DNA of 64,000 nt, from positions 2,324,505 through 2,388,504 of the forward strand of contig JAKSZT010053769.1 of assembly GCA_026826555.1 (NCBI GenBank), given 5' to 3'. How positions within the stretch are numbered: position 1 is the first letter of the stretch; every line of letters starts with the position of its first letter. The translations under genes and the position numbers were made by a program. The notes below the pieces were generated by a model that did not search any database, was not told where the DNA came from, and was given only the letters and a program-made list of their open reading frames with translations. Source of the DNA: Tolypeutes matacus. Taxonomy: Eukaryota > Chordata > Mammalia > Cingulata > Chlamyphoridae. Shown piece by piece: positions 1-10,436 of the stretch.

Positions 1-216
1 CAATTGTTACATTATAAGGAAACGTGTTGAAGAAAATTTGTCATCATTAAAATTTTTCATTGGTTTTGTTATTAATAATGCCTTACTAATTTGGACTATA
101 TGTTATAGTTGTTGTTCTTTTTTACTAACTAATTAGAGATACATGCATCATAGTGAATTTAAATGTGCTTTTAAATATCATAGTTTCTTACTGATTTTTA
201 CAATTTTTTTTTTTAA

Positions 217-381
217 ACGGGGGAAAGCGCGAACATAGTTCCCCACAACCACAAATTATGCAGTCGAGTTTCCCACGTTTGGGGAAATCGCAGGGGTCAG
301 CACATCCAGAGTGCAATGAATAAGCCTCGCCCTGGGAAAACCACCTTCATGATCATGGTATCTTTCCTGCCAGGTAAGTAT
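217..381 (-). pseudogene. RNU1 (pseudogene): U1 snRNA retropseudogene, full length
   Basis: Read on the minus strand, this matches U1 spliceosomal RNA end to end. It starts with ATACTTACCTG, the 5'-splice-site pairing sequence, at 381-371. It continues through the stem-loop I-III regions and ends in the GCGCTTTCCCC 3' stem near 217. About ten substitutions from the mammalian consensus are visible by eye. An A tract (T tract at 204-214) follows the RNA 3' end. An imperfect direct repeat of about 15 bases (TGATTTTTACAATTTT at 192-207; TGATTTTTTATAATTTTT at 381-398) flanks the insert. Together these indicate polyadenylated, L1-mediated retrotransposition, not a transcribed U1 gene. No U1 promoter element was seen beyond the RNA 5' end. 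Confidence 0.93.
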
Positions 382-507
382 GATTTTTTATAATTTTTAA
401 AGTTGCTTTTCCAGACTCTCTAATTAAATATATAAAATTAACTAGGTTTTTTTTTACACATTGTTATATATATTTATGTCTCAAGGATACTTTTCTGGAA
501 CACTTAG

Positions 508-885
508 TGTCTCACTTTTCCAGGCTTCTATGACAACTACCACAGAATGGGTTAGCTTAAACAATAGGAATATATTGTCTCAGGGTTTCAGAGGAGATAA
601 GGTTTGCTTCCTCCCAGGGTTGGCAGTGTGCCTGCTGAATGGCAAACCTTGGGTTATTTGGCTTTTCTGTTACATAGCAATGCCTGTTCCTTTCTCTTCT
701 GGGTTCCATTGACTTTCAGCTTCCAATTTCTCCCATTGGCATTTTCTATAAGGCCATCACTAGTAGGATAAAGACTAGTCCTTATTCAGTTGGCCATAAT
801 TTAAATAAAAATAACACCTTTAAAGGGTCCTATTTACAATAGGTTCACACCCATAAGAATAGATTAAGATTTTTTTTTTTTTCTG
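508..885 (-). mobile_element. MaLR/MLT1-like LTR, antisense
   Basis: The plus strand shows the reverse of a MaLR LTR: CCAGGCTTCTATGACAAC, then a TGGGTTAGCTTAAACAAT block, an ATTGTCTCAGGGTTT block and a degenerate far end near 885. The same order of blocks recurs at 60.85 and 61.2 kb on this strand, and in reverse at 29.6, 43.5 and 56.2 kb. Ends are approximate and no target duplication was identified. Confidence 0.6.
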
Positions 886-2864
886 AGATACATAACTGGA
901 TCGACATACTTAACTTGGGCTAAATATTTCTCACCCACGTTTTCATATTCATCCAATAAATCTTCATCCTAGTAATTATGTGAAAAACTATATTGAAAAT
1001 ACCTGTTTAAACATAAGTCTTTCTCAACTGATTATAGATTCCTTGAGGACAGTAAAATGTCATTTTTGTATTTAGACCCTTCCTTTCTTATCACAGTTCC
1101 TTACATGTTTATGGTGAACTGTACTGATCTATCCTCACCAGTTCTCTGCCTCAAATATAAAATTATAGAATGCATAAATATGTGCTTCAGTTTATTATGC
1201 TTTTTCACTTATACTCATAGGAATGGAAGTAGTTAATCAACGTTAGTATTCAGAGAAGCTGAGCAAAATATCATGATTGAGTCTAGCTAGTTGGAAGTAA
1301 ATTCCCTTCTTAATTGCCTAATTCTTCACATACTTATTTTGTTTAGATGGCTGAATTATATGTGAATGGGATTGGCAGTGATGACATATTACGGACGTGG
1401 TTTTGTTTCTTCAGTAGAAATTACTGAGAACTATAATTTGGTACAATGTATAAAACATTAGAGAAGAAATGACTAAATCATTTTTTTTTGAAAATCAAAA
1501 AATATTATTAATAGGAGCTGCTAATTCTCATGCTCCCTTTGGGTACTCTCACCAAATGAGATGTGTTCAATATCTCTTCAGTGTATACTTGACTGCAGCA
1601 GTGAATCATATATTTATCTAAGAGATTGCCATAAACAAATGAATGAACTGGAAGCCTCAAACAAAGTTGTCTACATCTTGTTCCAGTAACATATTTCACT
1701 GGCTGTGCTTTTAAGTACCTCATTATCTATCCACTGAGGATAAGACATCATCTCCAAAAAGGAACAAATCCTTAGGATAAAAGAAGCTATCCAGGAAAAA
1801 CTTCAAAATTATCTTTTTACTGTGGAAATTTTTATCTTATCAGTTTACGAAACTTTTCTTTTTTTTTTTAACATGATGGAAAGTTTACCTGGCAAAGCAT
1901 TGATCTTTCTGTTTCATAGATTATCACAATATACTTCAATAATAAAAATGATCAAACTTATAGATTTGTTATAAGGAAAATTGTATTTACTCTAGCTATA
2001 TTTAAGGGATGTTTTCACTGTCTTTTGTTAACATGAAAATGTGATATCCATGAAGTAAGTAATAGAATTGTAATTCCCAGGCCAGCTGTTCTGACATGAA
2101 AGCTATTAAAGATGTAAAAACTAGAGATGGCATAATTATTACAGTGTGTCAGTACAAGAACAGGGGTGAGCATCACATTAGATCTGAAGGAAGAGGGCTT
2201 TTTTTCAAGTAGAGTTGTAGAATGAATAGACATTACTATCATTATGAGAAAGATAGTATTGAAATATATTTTAAAATTTCTTCATAATATGTGGTCTTTG
2301 AACACTTATATGTCTCTGTGATTCAGATAACATTTTGTTCTAAACTCTGCAGCTACTCATAAAGCACTTGTTGGATTATATTTCTTCATATTATTTTTAA
2401 AACATGCAATTACCAATAAAATAAAAAAATCATGGAGCATTGATAAAAAAGAAGAATAGGAAAAATTCCAAAATATATTGAGTCATTATAATAATATTGA
2501 GTTCCTGATCCTGCTGTGTACATTTGCAAAATACTTTTCTTTACTCTACAACCTCTCTTTAGAAAATACTCTGGTTTTTATAATCTTCTCTGGGCAGACA
2601 AACTCAAATATATAAATATTAATTAGACCTGATCTCACTAGATTGTTCCTCTGGCCAAAATTTATAATGTTTTGGCAAATTTTATACCTTCACCAATATT
2701 CTCGGTCTCAATAAATGGAACTACTAGTATCCTACCTATCTAAGTTAGAATGCTGGTTGAAATCCTAGATTCCTCCTAATTTAACTCTTCTCCTACCATC
2801 CAGTTAACCATTGTAACCCTTAAATATTTTCTAAGATGTCAAACAATAAAGTGGCCCCAAAGCA
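886..2864. other. AT-rich DNA with no recognised feature
   Basis: No coding pattern, RNA gene or clear repeat was recognised. Open frames here are short, AT-rich and lack protein-like composition. Old diverged repeats may be present but could not be named. Confidence 0.5.
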
Positions 2865-3062
2865 GATCTTTTGAATCAGATTGCCTGTGTTAAAAATCCC
2901 ATCTCCAAGGTTTAATATCTCTATTATCTTGAACAAATTAATCAAATATTTCAAGGATTATTTTCCTATTCTTTCAAATGGAGATTGAGAACTTCTGACC
3001 TTATAGGGCAGTCATAAGGAATATATGATATAATTTATGTAATAAACTTTTCACTGTGCATG
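2865..3062 (+). repeat. MIR SINE
   Basis: The MIR layout is preserved. A TTGAATCAGA start is followed by a decayed AAGTTACT/CTCAGTTT-type core (CAAATTAATCAAATATTTCAA), a TTCAAATGGAGA counterpart of the usual TAAAATGGGGA block, and a TAGGGCAGTCATAAGGAATATA 3' part. Heavily diverged. Confidence 0.55.
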
Positions 3063-4167
3063 TCGAATAGTAACTATTAATATTATTTAATAACAATAAA
3101 TGATATTACCTGTAATATGTAATATTGTGATATTACCTGTAGTTGTCACCATCTTAATCAATAGCATCTCACTATCAACACCATCAATGTCATTATTTTT
3201 GCAAAACTACTTGTCTATTCACCCTTCCTCTGCTTTAGTTACTCTGCATAAACTGAATTTCAGATTAAGACCATTGGCTGTTATGACATCTTCCTAATTA
3301 ATCATCTTATTTTCATTTTACCTTTCGTTGTGGGTAATTTCTCTAAATAAAAGCTGGTCATACCTCACTCCTATTTAAACTTTATCTATAGAGAAACCTA
3401 TCTCTTTAGTTGAATATGCACATTTGATGATTTTATCATTTACCTCACCTGACTCATCTCCCAGAATTCATCTATTAAGAAACTATGCTCCAATTGTAAC
3501 AGAAGTACAAGTATTGCTAGATTGAAATTACAGCTGGCCCCCACACTATCTTTACCTAGAGAAGATCTGCTATCCTTTCCTCTGGGAGGCCGTGCATAAT
3601 CCCCAATCTAACTAGACACATTCCTCTGTGCTTCCAAAGCACCTTGTTCATACTTTCCTCATTGGCCTCATTATACCATCTGGTAATTCTGTGTCTATTT
3701 TCCTCAAAAGAGCAGGATTACCATATATATCTGCATTTGTCTAGTGCCTGTAGTATCCTTTCTTTAAATCATTTCATTGTTCTTGATCTTATCATCATCA
3801 ACAAACCATGTCGAATTATTACAAAAACCAATAAATGTAACTTTCTCATTGACTTTCACATCTCATTCCAATTCTTTTTGGCTGCCACCAACTAATGTGT
3901 ATGAACTACCAATTCTTTTTTCATTCTTCTTTTTCTTTCATCTAGTAAACCTCTACATTACTTTGGAATTGAACTTCCAAAGGCAGTGAGGGAGGCTCAC
4001 TCACCCTCTCATACTCAGACTCCCCTATCATTGTTTTCACCTTATCATTTTAAATTTGGCTTGCAAGCTTTTAAACATTTGCTTCAACATACATTTCCAT
4101 TTGAACTCTCACTGCACAAACACACGTGCTATCTTCTAGCCAAATTTCTTCAGCTCTTATCTGAACA
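3063..4167. other. AT-rich DNA, possible old L2 remnant
   Basis: No gene recognised. The stretch around 3590-3790 has a weak antisense L2 3'-end flavour (CTCTGTGCTTCCAAAGCACCT, then a GTGTCTATTTTCC block). A 70-94 residue set of overlapping frames near 3640-4270 has low-complexity composition and runs into the microsatellite, so these are not treated as genes. Confidence 0.35.
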
Positions 4168-4168
4168 T

Positions 4169-4199
<31 letters not shown>

Positions 4200-4269
4200 A
4201 TCTATCCATCCATCCATCCATCCATCCATCCATCCATCCATCCATCCATAGCATATATCTATCTATATA
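4168..4269 (+). repeat. Compound tetranucleotide microsatellite (TCTA)n(ATCC)n
   Basis: About eight TCTA units are followed by about eleven uninterrupted ATCC units, then a short return to ATCT/ATAT units. Both tracts are nearly pure, so the locus is probably length-polymorphic. Confidence 0.95.
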
Positions 4270-5039
4270 GGCCATTCTTCAGTCTGTTTCTTTAGTTTGC
4301 AATGCTCTCCTTCCACCAAATTTACTGCCAAAATATTAGCAATAAGATGCCCAACTCCTATGCTCACTCCTAAAAGAAAACTTTTCTATTTCTTTGCCAA
4401 TTATTTAATATATCCTTCCCTTGAATCCTCATAGGACTTTGTTACTCTCTTAAGACACTTAATATTTTCTACAATAAATTTTCAGCTTAACAAGCTTTTT
4501 ACTTAATCTATCTCCCCTTAAATATAAGGCCAAAGATGCCATTATGCTTTAAAAGATATAAATTAAGTTCTTTATGCTTTTAAATTATGTGTTTGAGTGG
4601 AAACCTTGGGGAGGCAAATTTACTCATGCCTCAAAAGCTGATATGAATAATTCATATATTATTATGTTTCTACTTGGAATAGTGGAACATTTTCTTTCCT
4701 TTCCTCTTAGTGTTTTGGATTTTTTTTTTCTAATAATGCTAACATCTTATTTTTCAATTGCTTCAGTCTAATTTTTCAATTGTTTGTGGTCATTTTTCAT
4801 CAAGACTCAGTATCAGGATGTAATTGTTTTACAGTCAAAGTATCACTTACAACTCATAAATCATGACTAAACTTTACATCTGTCTTGCAACTAATTTGTT
4901 GATTTTATTCAAAAGTATACACTAATATAGTTGATGGATCTCTACCCAAGACAAAAGTTCATGTTTCACTTGGATGAATACAACTCGATGTTATGCATCC
5001 AAGATATGAAACAAAGTATGTCATGCTAGAATGTATTAG
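4270..5039. other. AT-rich DNA with no recognised feature
   Basis: No coding pattern or clear repeat. The part near 4290-4470 may be an old L2 piece, but the match was too weak to assign. Confidence 0.4.
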
Positions 5040-5225
5040 AAAAGTCTTGACTGAGAGGCAAGAAACCTGGGTTGAAGCTCAGGTCTAGTACTATTTAGCT
5101 GTGTGTACTTTGACATATCATTTAATTTCTCTCTGCATTTATTTGTGAAACATGGACTCATCAAAATGGAAAATTTCATGATTTTTAAATTGCTGTAAGG
5201 AAGAGTCTTACATACTGCTTGCACC
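5040..5225 (+). repeat. MIR SINE
   Basis: The order of MIR blocks is readable: AACCTGGGTTGAAGCTCAGG, then a TAGCTGTGTGTACTTTGACA block, ATTTAATTTCTCT, and a TTTGTGAAACATGG block in the place of the usual 'cattgtaaaatggg' segment. Diverged but collinear. Confidence 0.65.
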
Positions 5226-7298
5226 AATTCAAAAATATCTGACATACAGATACAGGTAGAAAATCATAATATTAACTCTTGGTACTGACTTCACTTTATC
5301 AAAAGTTTATCTTTTGATAGTTGTGAAATATAAATTTTATTTTAAAATTACCAATATTCTTTTAATTCTAATAGCCATGAGTGTCTCTTGAATATTGACA
5401 GGAATTTAAGTGATTTACTTTGAGGAATTTTTCTGGAGAAGGATAAAATTTTCTTAAAACAAGGGCTTCTTGTTTTAATTCATACTCTCTAGGCATGTAA
5501 AATACATTTTCAGAGACATAATCTTACCAAAAATAATTATTCTGCTATTTTTATAGCCTATTTCTTTCTAAAAAGTATATTGAGGCCACCTAGTCACATT
5601 CAATTCAACCTCAAAACATCTGTCCTTAAGGTATGCTTTTAAGAGAACTTACTTTAAACTTTCCTTTGGGGCAAATACAGAATTTTCACAACATGCATGC
5701 TTGTGTTCATTCATTTATTCAAGTAGCATGTTCTATATGTCTTCTGTGTGCCAGGCATATGTTAAATTTTTAAATGCTGTCTCAATAAATGGCTGAAACT
5801 AAGAAGTAAGACACTGGTTAAAGTGTGTACTCTTCTATTGTACTTTTATCTAAAGTAGATCTTTCCTAAAGTGAATTTTCCTAAGGAACCTTAGATAACA
5901 CCACTTTTACAGCCAGTCAAACCCATATGTAGAGGGAAACTTTATTTTATGATTTTCCAAGGATGTTGGTACAGTTTTTCTAAAAAACAAACTCAAAATA
6001 CTAAATAAACAAAACCACCCAATTCTGTTGGATAATGCCTGAATTACCAGTACTAACAAATCTTTTAGTCTAGTTTAAAAGCATATATTTCAAACAGATC
6101 CTTTGGAATGTGAAGTCATGCTGGAGTCTGTTACTTTTTACTTATATGTATATTAATAGGTAAATTGGTTGTCTGCTTTATACATGATTCAATATTCATA
6201 TAAGACAAGCATGTGTTAGAAATTCCCTTAGGGCAGATTTTAATAGAGTATATGATTGGTGAACACATGCTTACTGTCTTACAGGGGAATTATCACCAGG
6301 GTAGGGCAGAGAGGAAATGAGGACTCTTTTTATACTTTACAATTTAATCTAGACATGTCCTTGGATTAACAACCTATTTCTACAGGCACCTCAGAAATTT
6401 ATTTACAAATGTATTTTCTAAATTAAACCAATGAATTTTTCTGACCAGGCCATTGTCAGAGAGTTTTCACTCCTTAAACCTAAAGGTGAAATGCAAATTT
6501 GTGCTCACACACAAACACATTCACCAAGTCAAATGCAAATACAATTAACTAAAATATCCGGTAATTGCAAAGCTAAGTTAAATAGGAGCTGTCATTCTCC
6601 TACTGGAACTTCTATTTAAGTCAGCAGTAAAAACAGTCTGTTTGATATCCATGACCATTGCCATGGTAATAAATGCAATGTGCAACACTTCAAGAGTCCA
6701 ATTGTAATTGAGTTTAATGAGATTAATAAGAATCTGATTAGATTCTTCCTCTTCCTTTTATACAAATCACTTTAATATATTCATCCCATGTGTTTTGTGC
6801 TTGCTTTATAATATTAAATACTATTTTCTCCCTATTGCTCCTATTTTCAACTTTTCCAGTAGACTTTCCATGATTTTTAGTTTTGTTTATGTGTTCTATT
6901 TTGTAGCTTTTATTTAAGTGTAAAAATTGGCAATTGGTTTGGAAAGTATCATACCCTGTAAAACTTAATATATTAGGGTAATATTAAAATTATATATTTA
7001 GTAATTCAATTTTATTAAAGGAAAATCCAATCTTTTAAAATATAAATTTTGATGTTTTAAAAAAATGTGTAGCTATAAACTCTAACATAAATTTAGATAC
7101 AACTTCAAAATATGTTCAACCAATTTTGTCCTGTTTTGAAAACATATCAGAGAAAAATGCAATATTTTAGACAATTATCCCTATTAAAAGAGTTGGAACT
7201 TTTGTATTGTCCACCCTGGTGGAGATATAAGAATTAAATTCAAGTATTAACTATTTACTAATTAAATATTTGGGATTTCTGATAATTTTCTTATTCAT
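5226..7298. other. AT-rich DNA, small L2-like piece near 5.7 kb
   Basis: A segment at about 5709-5765 resembles the common L2-type string ATTCATTCA...TGTGTGCCAGGCA. The rest shows no gene, RNA or clear repeat by eye. Confidence 0.4.
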
Positions 7299-7648
7299 TG
7301 TCAACTGAAAAATTATAGATTGAGCGGCAAGGCAACAAGAGTGTTTGTTTGTGGTCTCAGAATTACAATTTGGGGAACAGAGATTCAGGTAGCAACCCAA
7401 ACAGTGTCTTATCTTGGGGCTTTCAAGCAAAGGTTTTCAAAGAAAAAGAGGATTACATAAATTGTTTGTAAAGAATTATGATTGGTAGATATTTGAGGCT
7501 TTCTAAATGGCCTTCATCATAGACGGTTTACTGATTTATTTATATCGTACTTGGTTCTTCTGAAGTGCTCAGACACATTGTTGCTTTTGGTTTTGCATTC
7601 CTTAGCAGTTTGCGATAGCTGCTTGAGTTGTACATAAAAGTAACTTCC
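7299..7648. mobile_element. LTR-like repeat, copy 1 (interrupted by L1-A)
   Basis: Starts with TGTCAACTG and shares collinear blocks with 21094-21428: GCAAGGCAACAA, then TTTCAAGCA, TTGTTTGTAAAGAATTATGA and TTGGTTCTTC/G. The TG start and size suggest an LTR, probably antisense, but the family is not recognised. L1-A has inserted at its right side. A possible continuation lies at 17591-17765. Strand cannot be fixed from sequence alone. Confidence 0.5.
7636..7648. repeat. Left target-site duplication of L1-A
   Basis: AAAAGTAACTTCC here is repeated exactly at 17578-17590 directly after the A-rich L1 tail. This fixes the ends of the L1-A insertion. Confidence 0.92.
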
Positions 7649-8399
7649 GGGGGGATTATGGGAAGATGGCTGATGGGTTAGGCAGATAAGGCTTAGATCT
7701 CACTAAAACAACTGAGAAAAAGCCAGAGGCTGTCTTGGGGACCTGCTTGGGGTACAGCAAACCAGGACACTGCTTCACAACTCCTAGAAGAGTGAGGGTC
7801 AGAAAGATGAAGAAGCCCAAACAACGAATCATGAGTTATTAAACCTTCTGGCTGCTGGGAGGGGCTCCCCTTCCCCACCCCAGAGATATTAAGTGAGAGT
7901 CCTGGCAAATTGAATCTAACTGAGAGTAGAGCAGATGTCTACCTTCACGGAAGGTGCCGTGAGTCATCTAGGAGGGTACTGAACAGATAGGGAAGCCAGG
8001 GGGAAATCATGGGTTGCTTACCTTGGTGGCTGGAAGTGGTACACATACCTGGCCCTTAGGGTGGATAGACTAGTGGAGCTCCTAGCCCCCTGCTCCAAAC
8101 AGGAGTGTGATGGCAGATTCCCTGTGAGGAAGAGGATTGGGAGGGTGGGGAGTGATTTCTTTGTGGTGAGTTTAGCTAGATGGGCCCCCCTTGAATATCA
8201 GAAGGGACCCCTACTCAACAGGGAGAGGGGAGGGGGATCTCCTCAGGCAGAAAGTTTTTCCCAGCTGCCTAGGTAAAAAGAGGAATTACGTAAGAGAGGA
8301 GGCAGAGACAGGCAGCTGATCAGCACCACTTGGGGTGGACTGCAGGGAATCTAACCTGCTTGAGGGAAAAGGGGCAGATAGATCTCTGAAATGCTAATT

Positions 8400-8597
8400 A
8401 GCCTAAGGAGGCAGAATAGCTCGATAGAAGAATTCTTGCCTAGCATGTACAAGGTACCTGGTTCAATTCCTCACTCTTCCTTGAAAATTGGTCCATCAGG
8501 TTATCAGGCATCCAGCTGATACTTTATGACAGTGAACATATAGACATTCTCTTTGTATTAGCTTTTCTTGGATCTCTTATTTAAAAAAAAAAAAAAA
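8400..8597 (+). mobile_element. tRNA-derived SINE-like segment in L1-A 5' UTR
   Basis: A tRNA-like head has an A-box-like TAGCTCGATAG at 8417 and a perfect B-box-like GGTTCAATTCC at 8460-8470. The spacing of about 43 bases is right for a tRNA. A roughly 110-base body and an A run at 8582-8596 follow. The head resembles tRNA-Ala-type SINEs with the GCATGTACAAGG block. No clear target duplication was found, so it may instead be a fixed part of this 5' UTR. Confidence 0.55.
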
Positions 8598-8754
8598 TTT
8601 CCATTAAAAAAAATTTCTCCTATTATACTCACTAAAACCCAGTTCAAAACCTGCAGAGGTGGGGCTGCAGGGTGAGTGATTTGTAAACACCAGCAGCCTG
8701 AAAAGATCCTTAGGGGTCTAAGAGAGAAGGCTGTTTTTCCATGTTTTTTATTTT

Positions 8755-9310
8755 TCTGTCTCTTTTTTTTTAATGAGTCACTGCTGTCTTGTTTCTTGTT
8801 TGTTGTGTATCCCTTTCCTTTGTTTCTCTGCTTGTTTGTTTTTCTTTTTTTTTTTTATTCTTTTGTTTACTGATTTACTCTACCTATGCTATTTCTTTTC
8901 TCTCCTTCATCTTTATATCCCTTGTTTTCTGTTGTTGTTCTTTCATTCCATTTCTTCTTTTTGGTCTCTGATTTTTTTCTTGTTTTCACTTCTCTCTCTC
9001 TCTACTTTTTTCTCTGTTTATTTTTTTTCTTTTTTCTGTCACTCTTTTCTCTTTTCTTTTCCCTTCTTCTTGCCATTCCACTTCCAACCTTTTAATTCAT
9101 TCTATATATTTTTCTCTGTTCTGTTTCTTGTTTTATTGTTTCTATTCCACTTTTTAAATCTTATTCTTCTGTACTTCTTACTCATATTAATTTTTCAATT
9201 TCCTTGATCTTGTAAGGTTGTGCTCATACATTATACTATCAGTATTACTATTATTCATTTTTTCCTTCCTATCTCTTTCCTTTTCTCTGATCTGAATTTT
9301 TTTCTTTCTA
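8755..9310 (+). repeat. Pyrimidine-rich (T/C) tract region
   Basis: About 550 bases dominated by T and C, with many T runs and CTCTCT runs, lie just before ORF1 of L1-A. They create several overlapping Phe/Leu/Ser-rich open frames (up to 144 residues at 8773-9207). These reflect base composition and are not genes. Confidence 0.85.
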
Positions 9311-9507
9311 AAAAACATGGACAGCAACCAGGAAATAGAATAAGAGGAACAAAGTGTCAAAGTGAAACCTTACCACACACACAAAAACAACAACAAAATA
9401 AAACCATAGACTAGAGAGAAAGCTAATCAACTGAATAAACCAATCAAGATAAACAGATACCTAGACACCAACAAAAAATTACAAGCCATACTAAGAAACA
9501 GGAAGAC

Positions 9508-10436
9508 ATGGCCCAGTCCAACAAACAAACTAAAAACCAGGAGAAGATGCAGAACATGGAACAACTAATAAGAGATGTCCCAACAAATATCATGAATCAA
9601 TTTAAGGAAGTGAAGGAAGAGATTAAGGATATTAAGAAGACACTGGGAGAACATACTGAAGAAATTGTAAACATCAATAAAAACATAATGAATATGATGG
9701 TGATGAATGACACAATCCAAGAAATAAAAAATACACTGGAAGCACACAATAGCAGATTCGAACAGGCAGAGGAATGAATCAGTGATGTGGAAGACAGTAC
9801 TTCTGAAATCAAGCAAATAGTAGAACAGATAGATAAAAAGATAGAAAAGTTCAGCAGGGACTTAGGGACTTGAATGAAAACATTAAATGCACAAACATAT
9901 GCATTATAGGCATCCTAGGGGGATAAGAGAAGGGAAAGGGGTCAGAAGGAGTGTTGGAGGAAATAGTGGCTGAAAACTTCCCAACCCTATTGAGGGAGAT
10001 GGATGTACATGTCCAGGAAGTGCAGCACACCCCAAACAGTATAAATCCTAACAGGCCTACTCCAGGACACATACTTGTCAAATTTTCCAATGCTCAAGAC
10101 AAAGAGACAATACTGAAAGCAGGAAGAGAAAAGAGAACAATCACATACAAGGGAAGCTTGATAAGATTAAGTGCTGATTTAGCATCTGAAACCATGGAAG
10201 CAAGAAGGCAATGGTATGATATAGTTAAGTAGCTAAAAGGAAAAAATAAATTCCAGTCAAGAATTCTCTATCCAGCAAAGCTGGCATTCAAAAATGAGGG
10301 AGAACACAAAATATTCACAAATGAACAGAAATTAAGAGAATATGTCAATAAGAAACCTGCACTTCAAGAAATATTAAAAGAATTTCTGCAGCTGGAAAGG
10401 AAAAAACAGGAGAGAAAGAGTTGGAGGAAAGTGTAA
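9508..10436 (+). pseudogene. L1-A ORF1 (RNA-binding chaperone), broken
   Basis: Remnant of the L1 ORF1 protein, which binds L1 RNA as a coiled-coil trimer. The ATG at 9508 opens an 89-residue Lys/Glu-rich coiled-coil part ending in a stop at about 9775. The RRM and C-terminal parts continue in pieces: 9951-10232 holds the NFPTLLREMDVHVQEVQ-type RRM segment and a C-terminal ARRQWYD motif. The collinear ORF1 in L1-C is 37433-36444. Several stops and a frameshift make it non-functional. The extent is inferred by alignment to L1-C. Confidence 0.88.

Larger units (their letters stand above)
7649..9507 (+). promoter_or_regulatory. L1-A 5' UTR / internal promoter region
   Basis: GC-richer leader beginning with a G run and GGGAAGATGGC; AAGATGGC is the YY1 site that sets L1 start-site choice in well-studied mammals. 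It includes a tRNA-like SINE segment (8400-8597) and a long pyrimidine-rich stretch (8755-9310) just before ORF1. It shows little obvious similarity to the 1.1-kb leader of L1-C beyond the GGGAAGATGGC start. Confidence 0.75.

Noticed and set aside
4168..4269. CRISPR-like array from regular repeats
   Set aside because: Units are four bases with no spacers, and the window is mammalian.
8773..9207. A 144-residue open frame rich in Phe, Leu and Ser, with overlapping similar frames
   Set aside because: It lies in the pyrimidine-rich L1 leader. The composition explains the open frame, and no start context or family pattern supports a gene.
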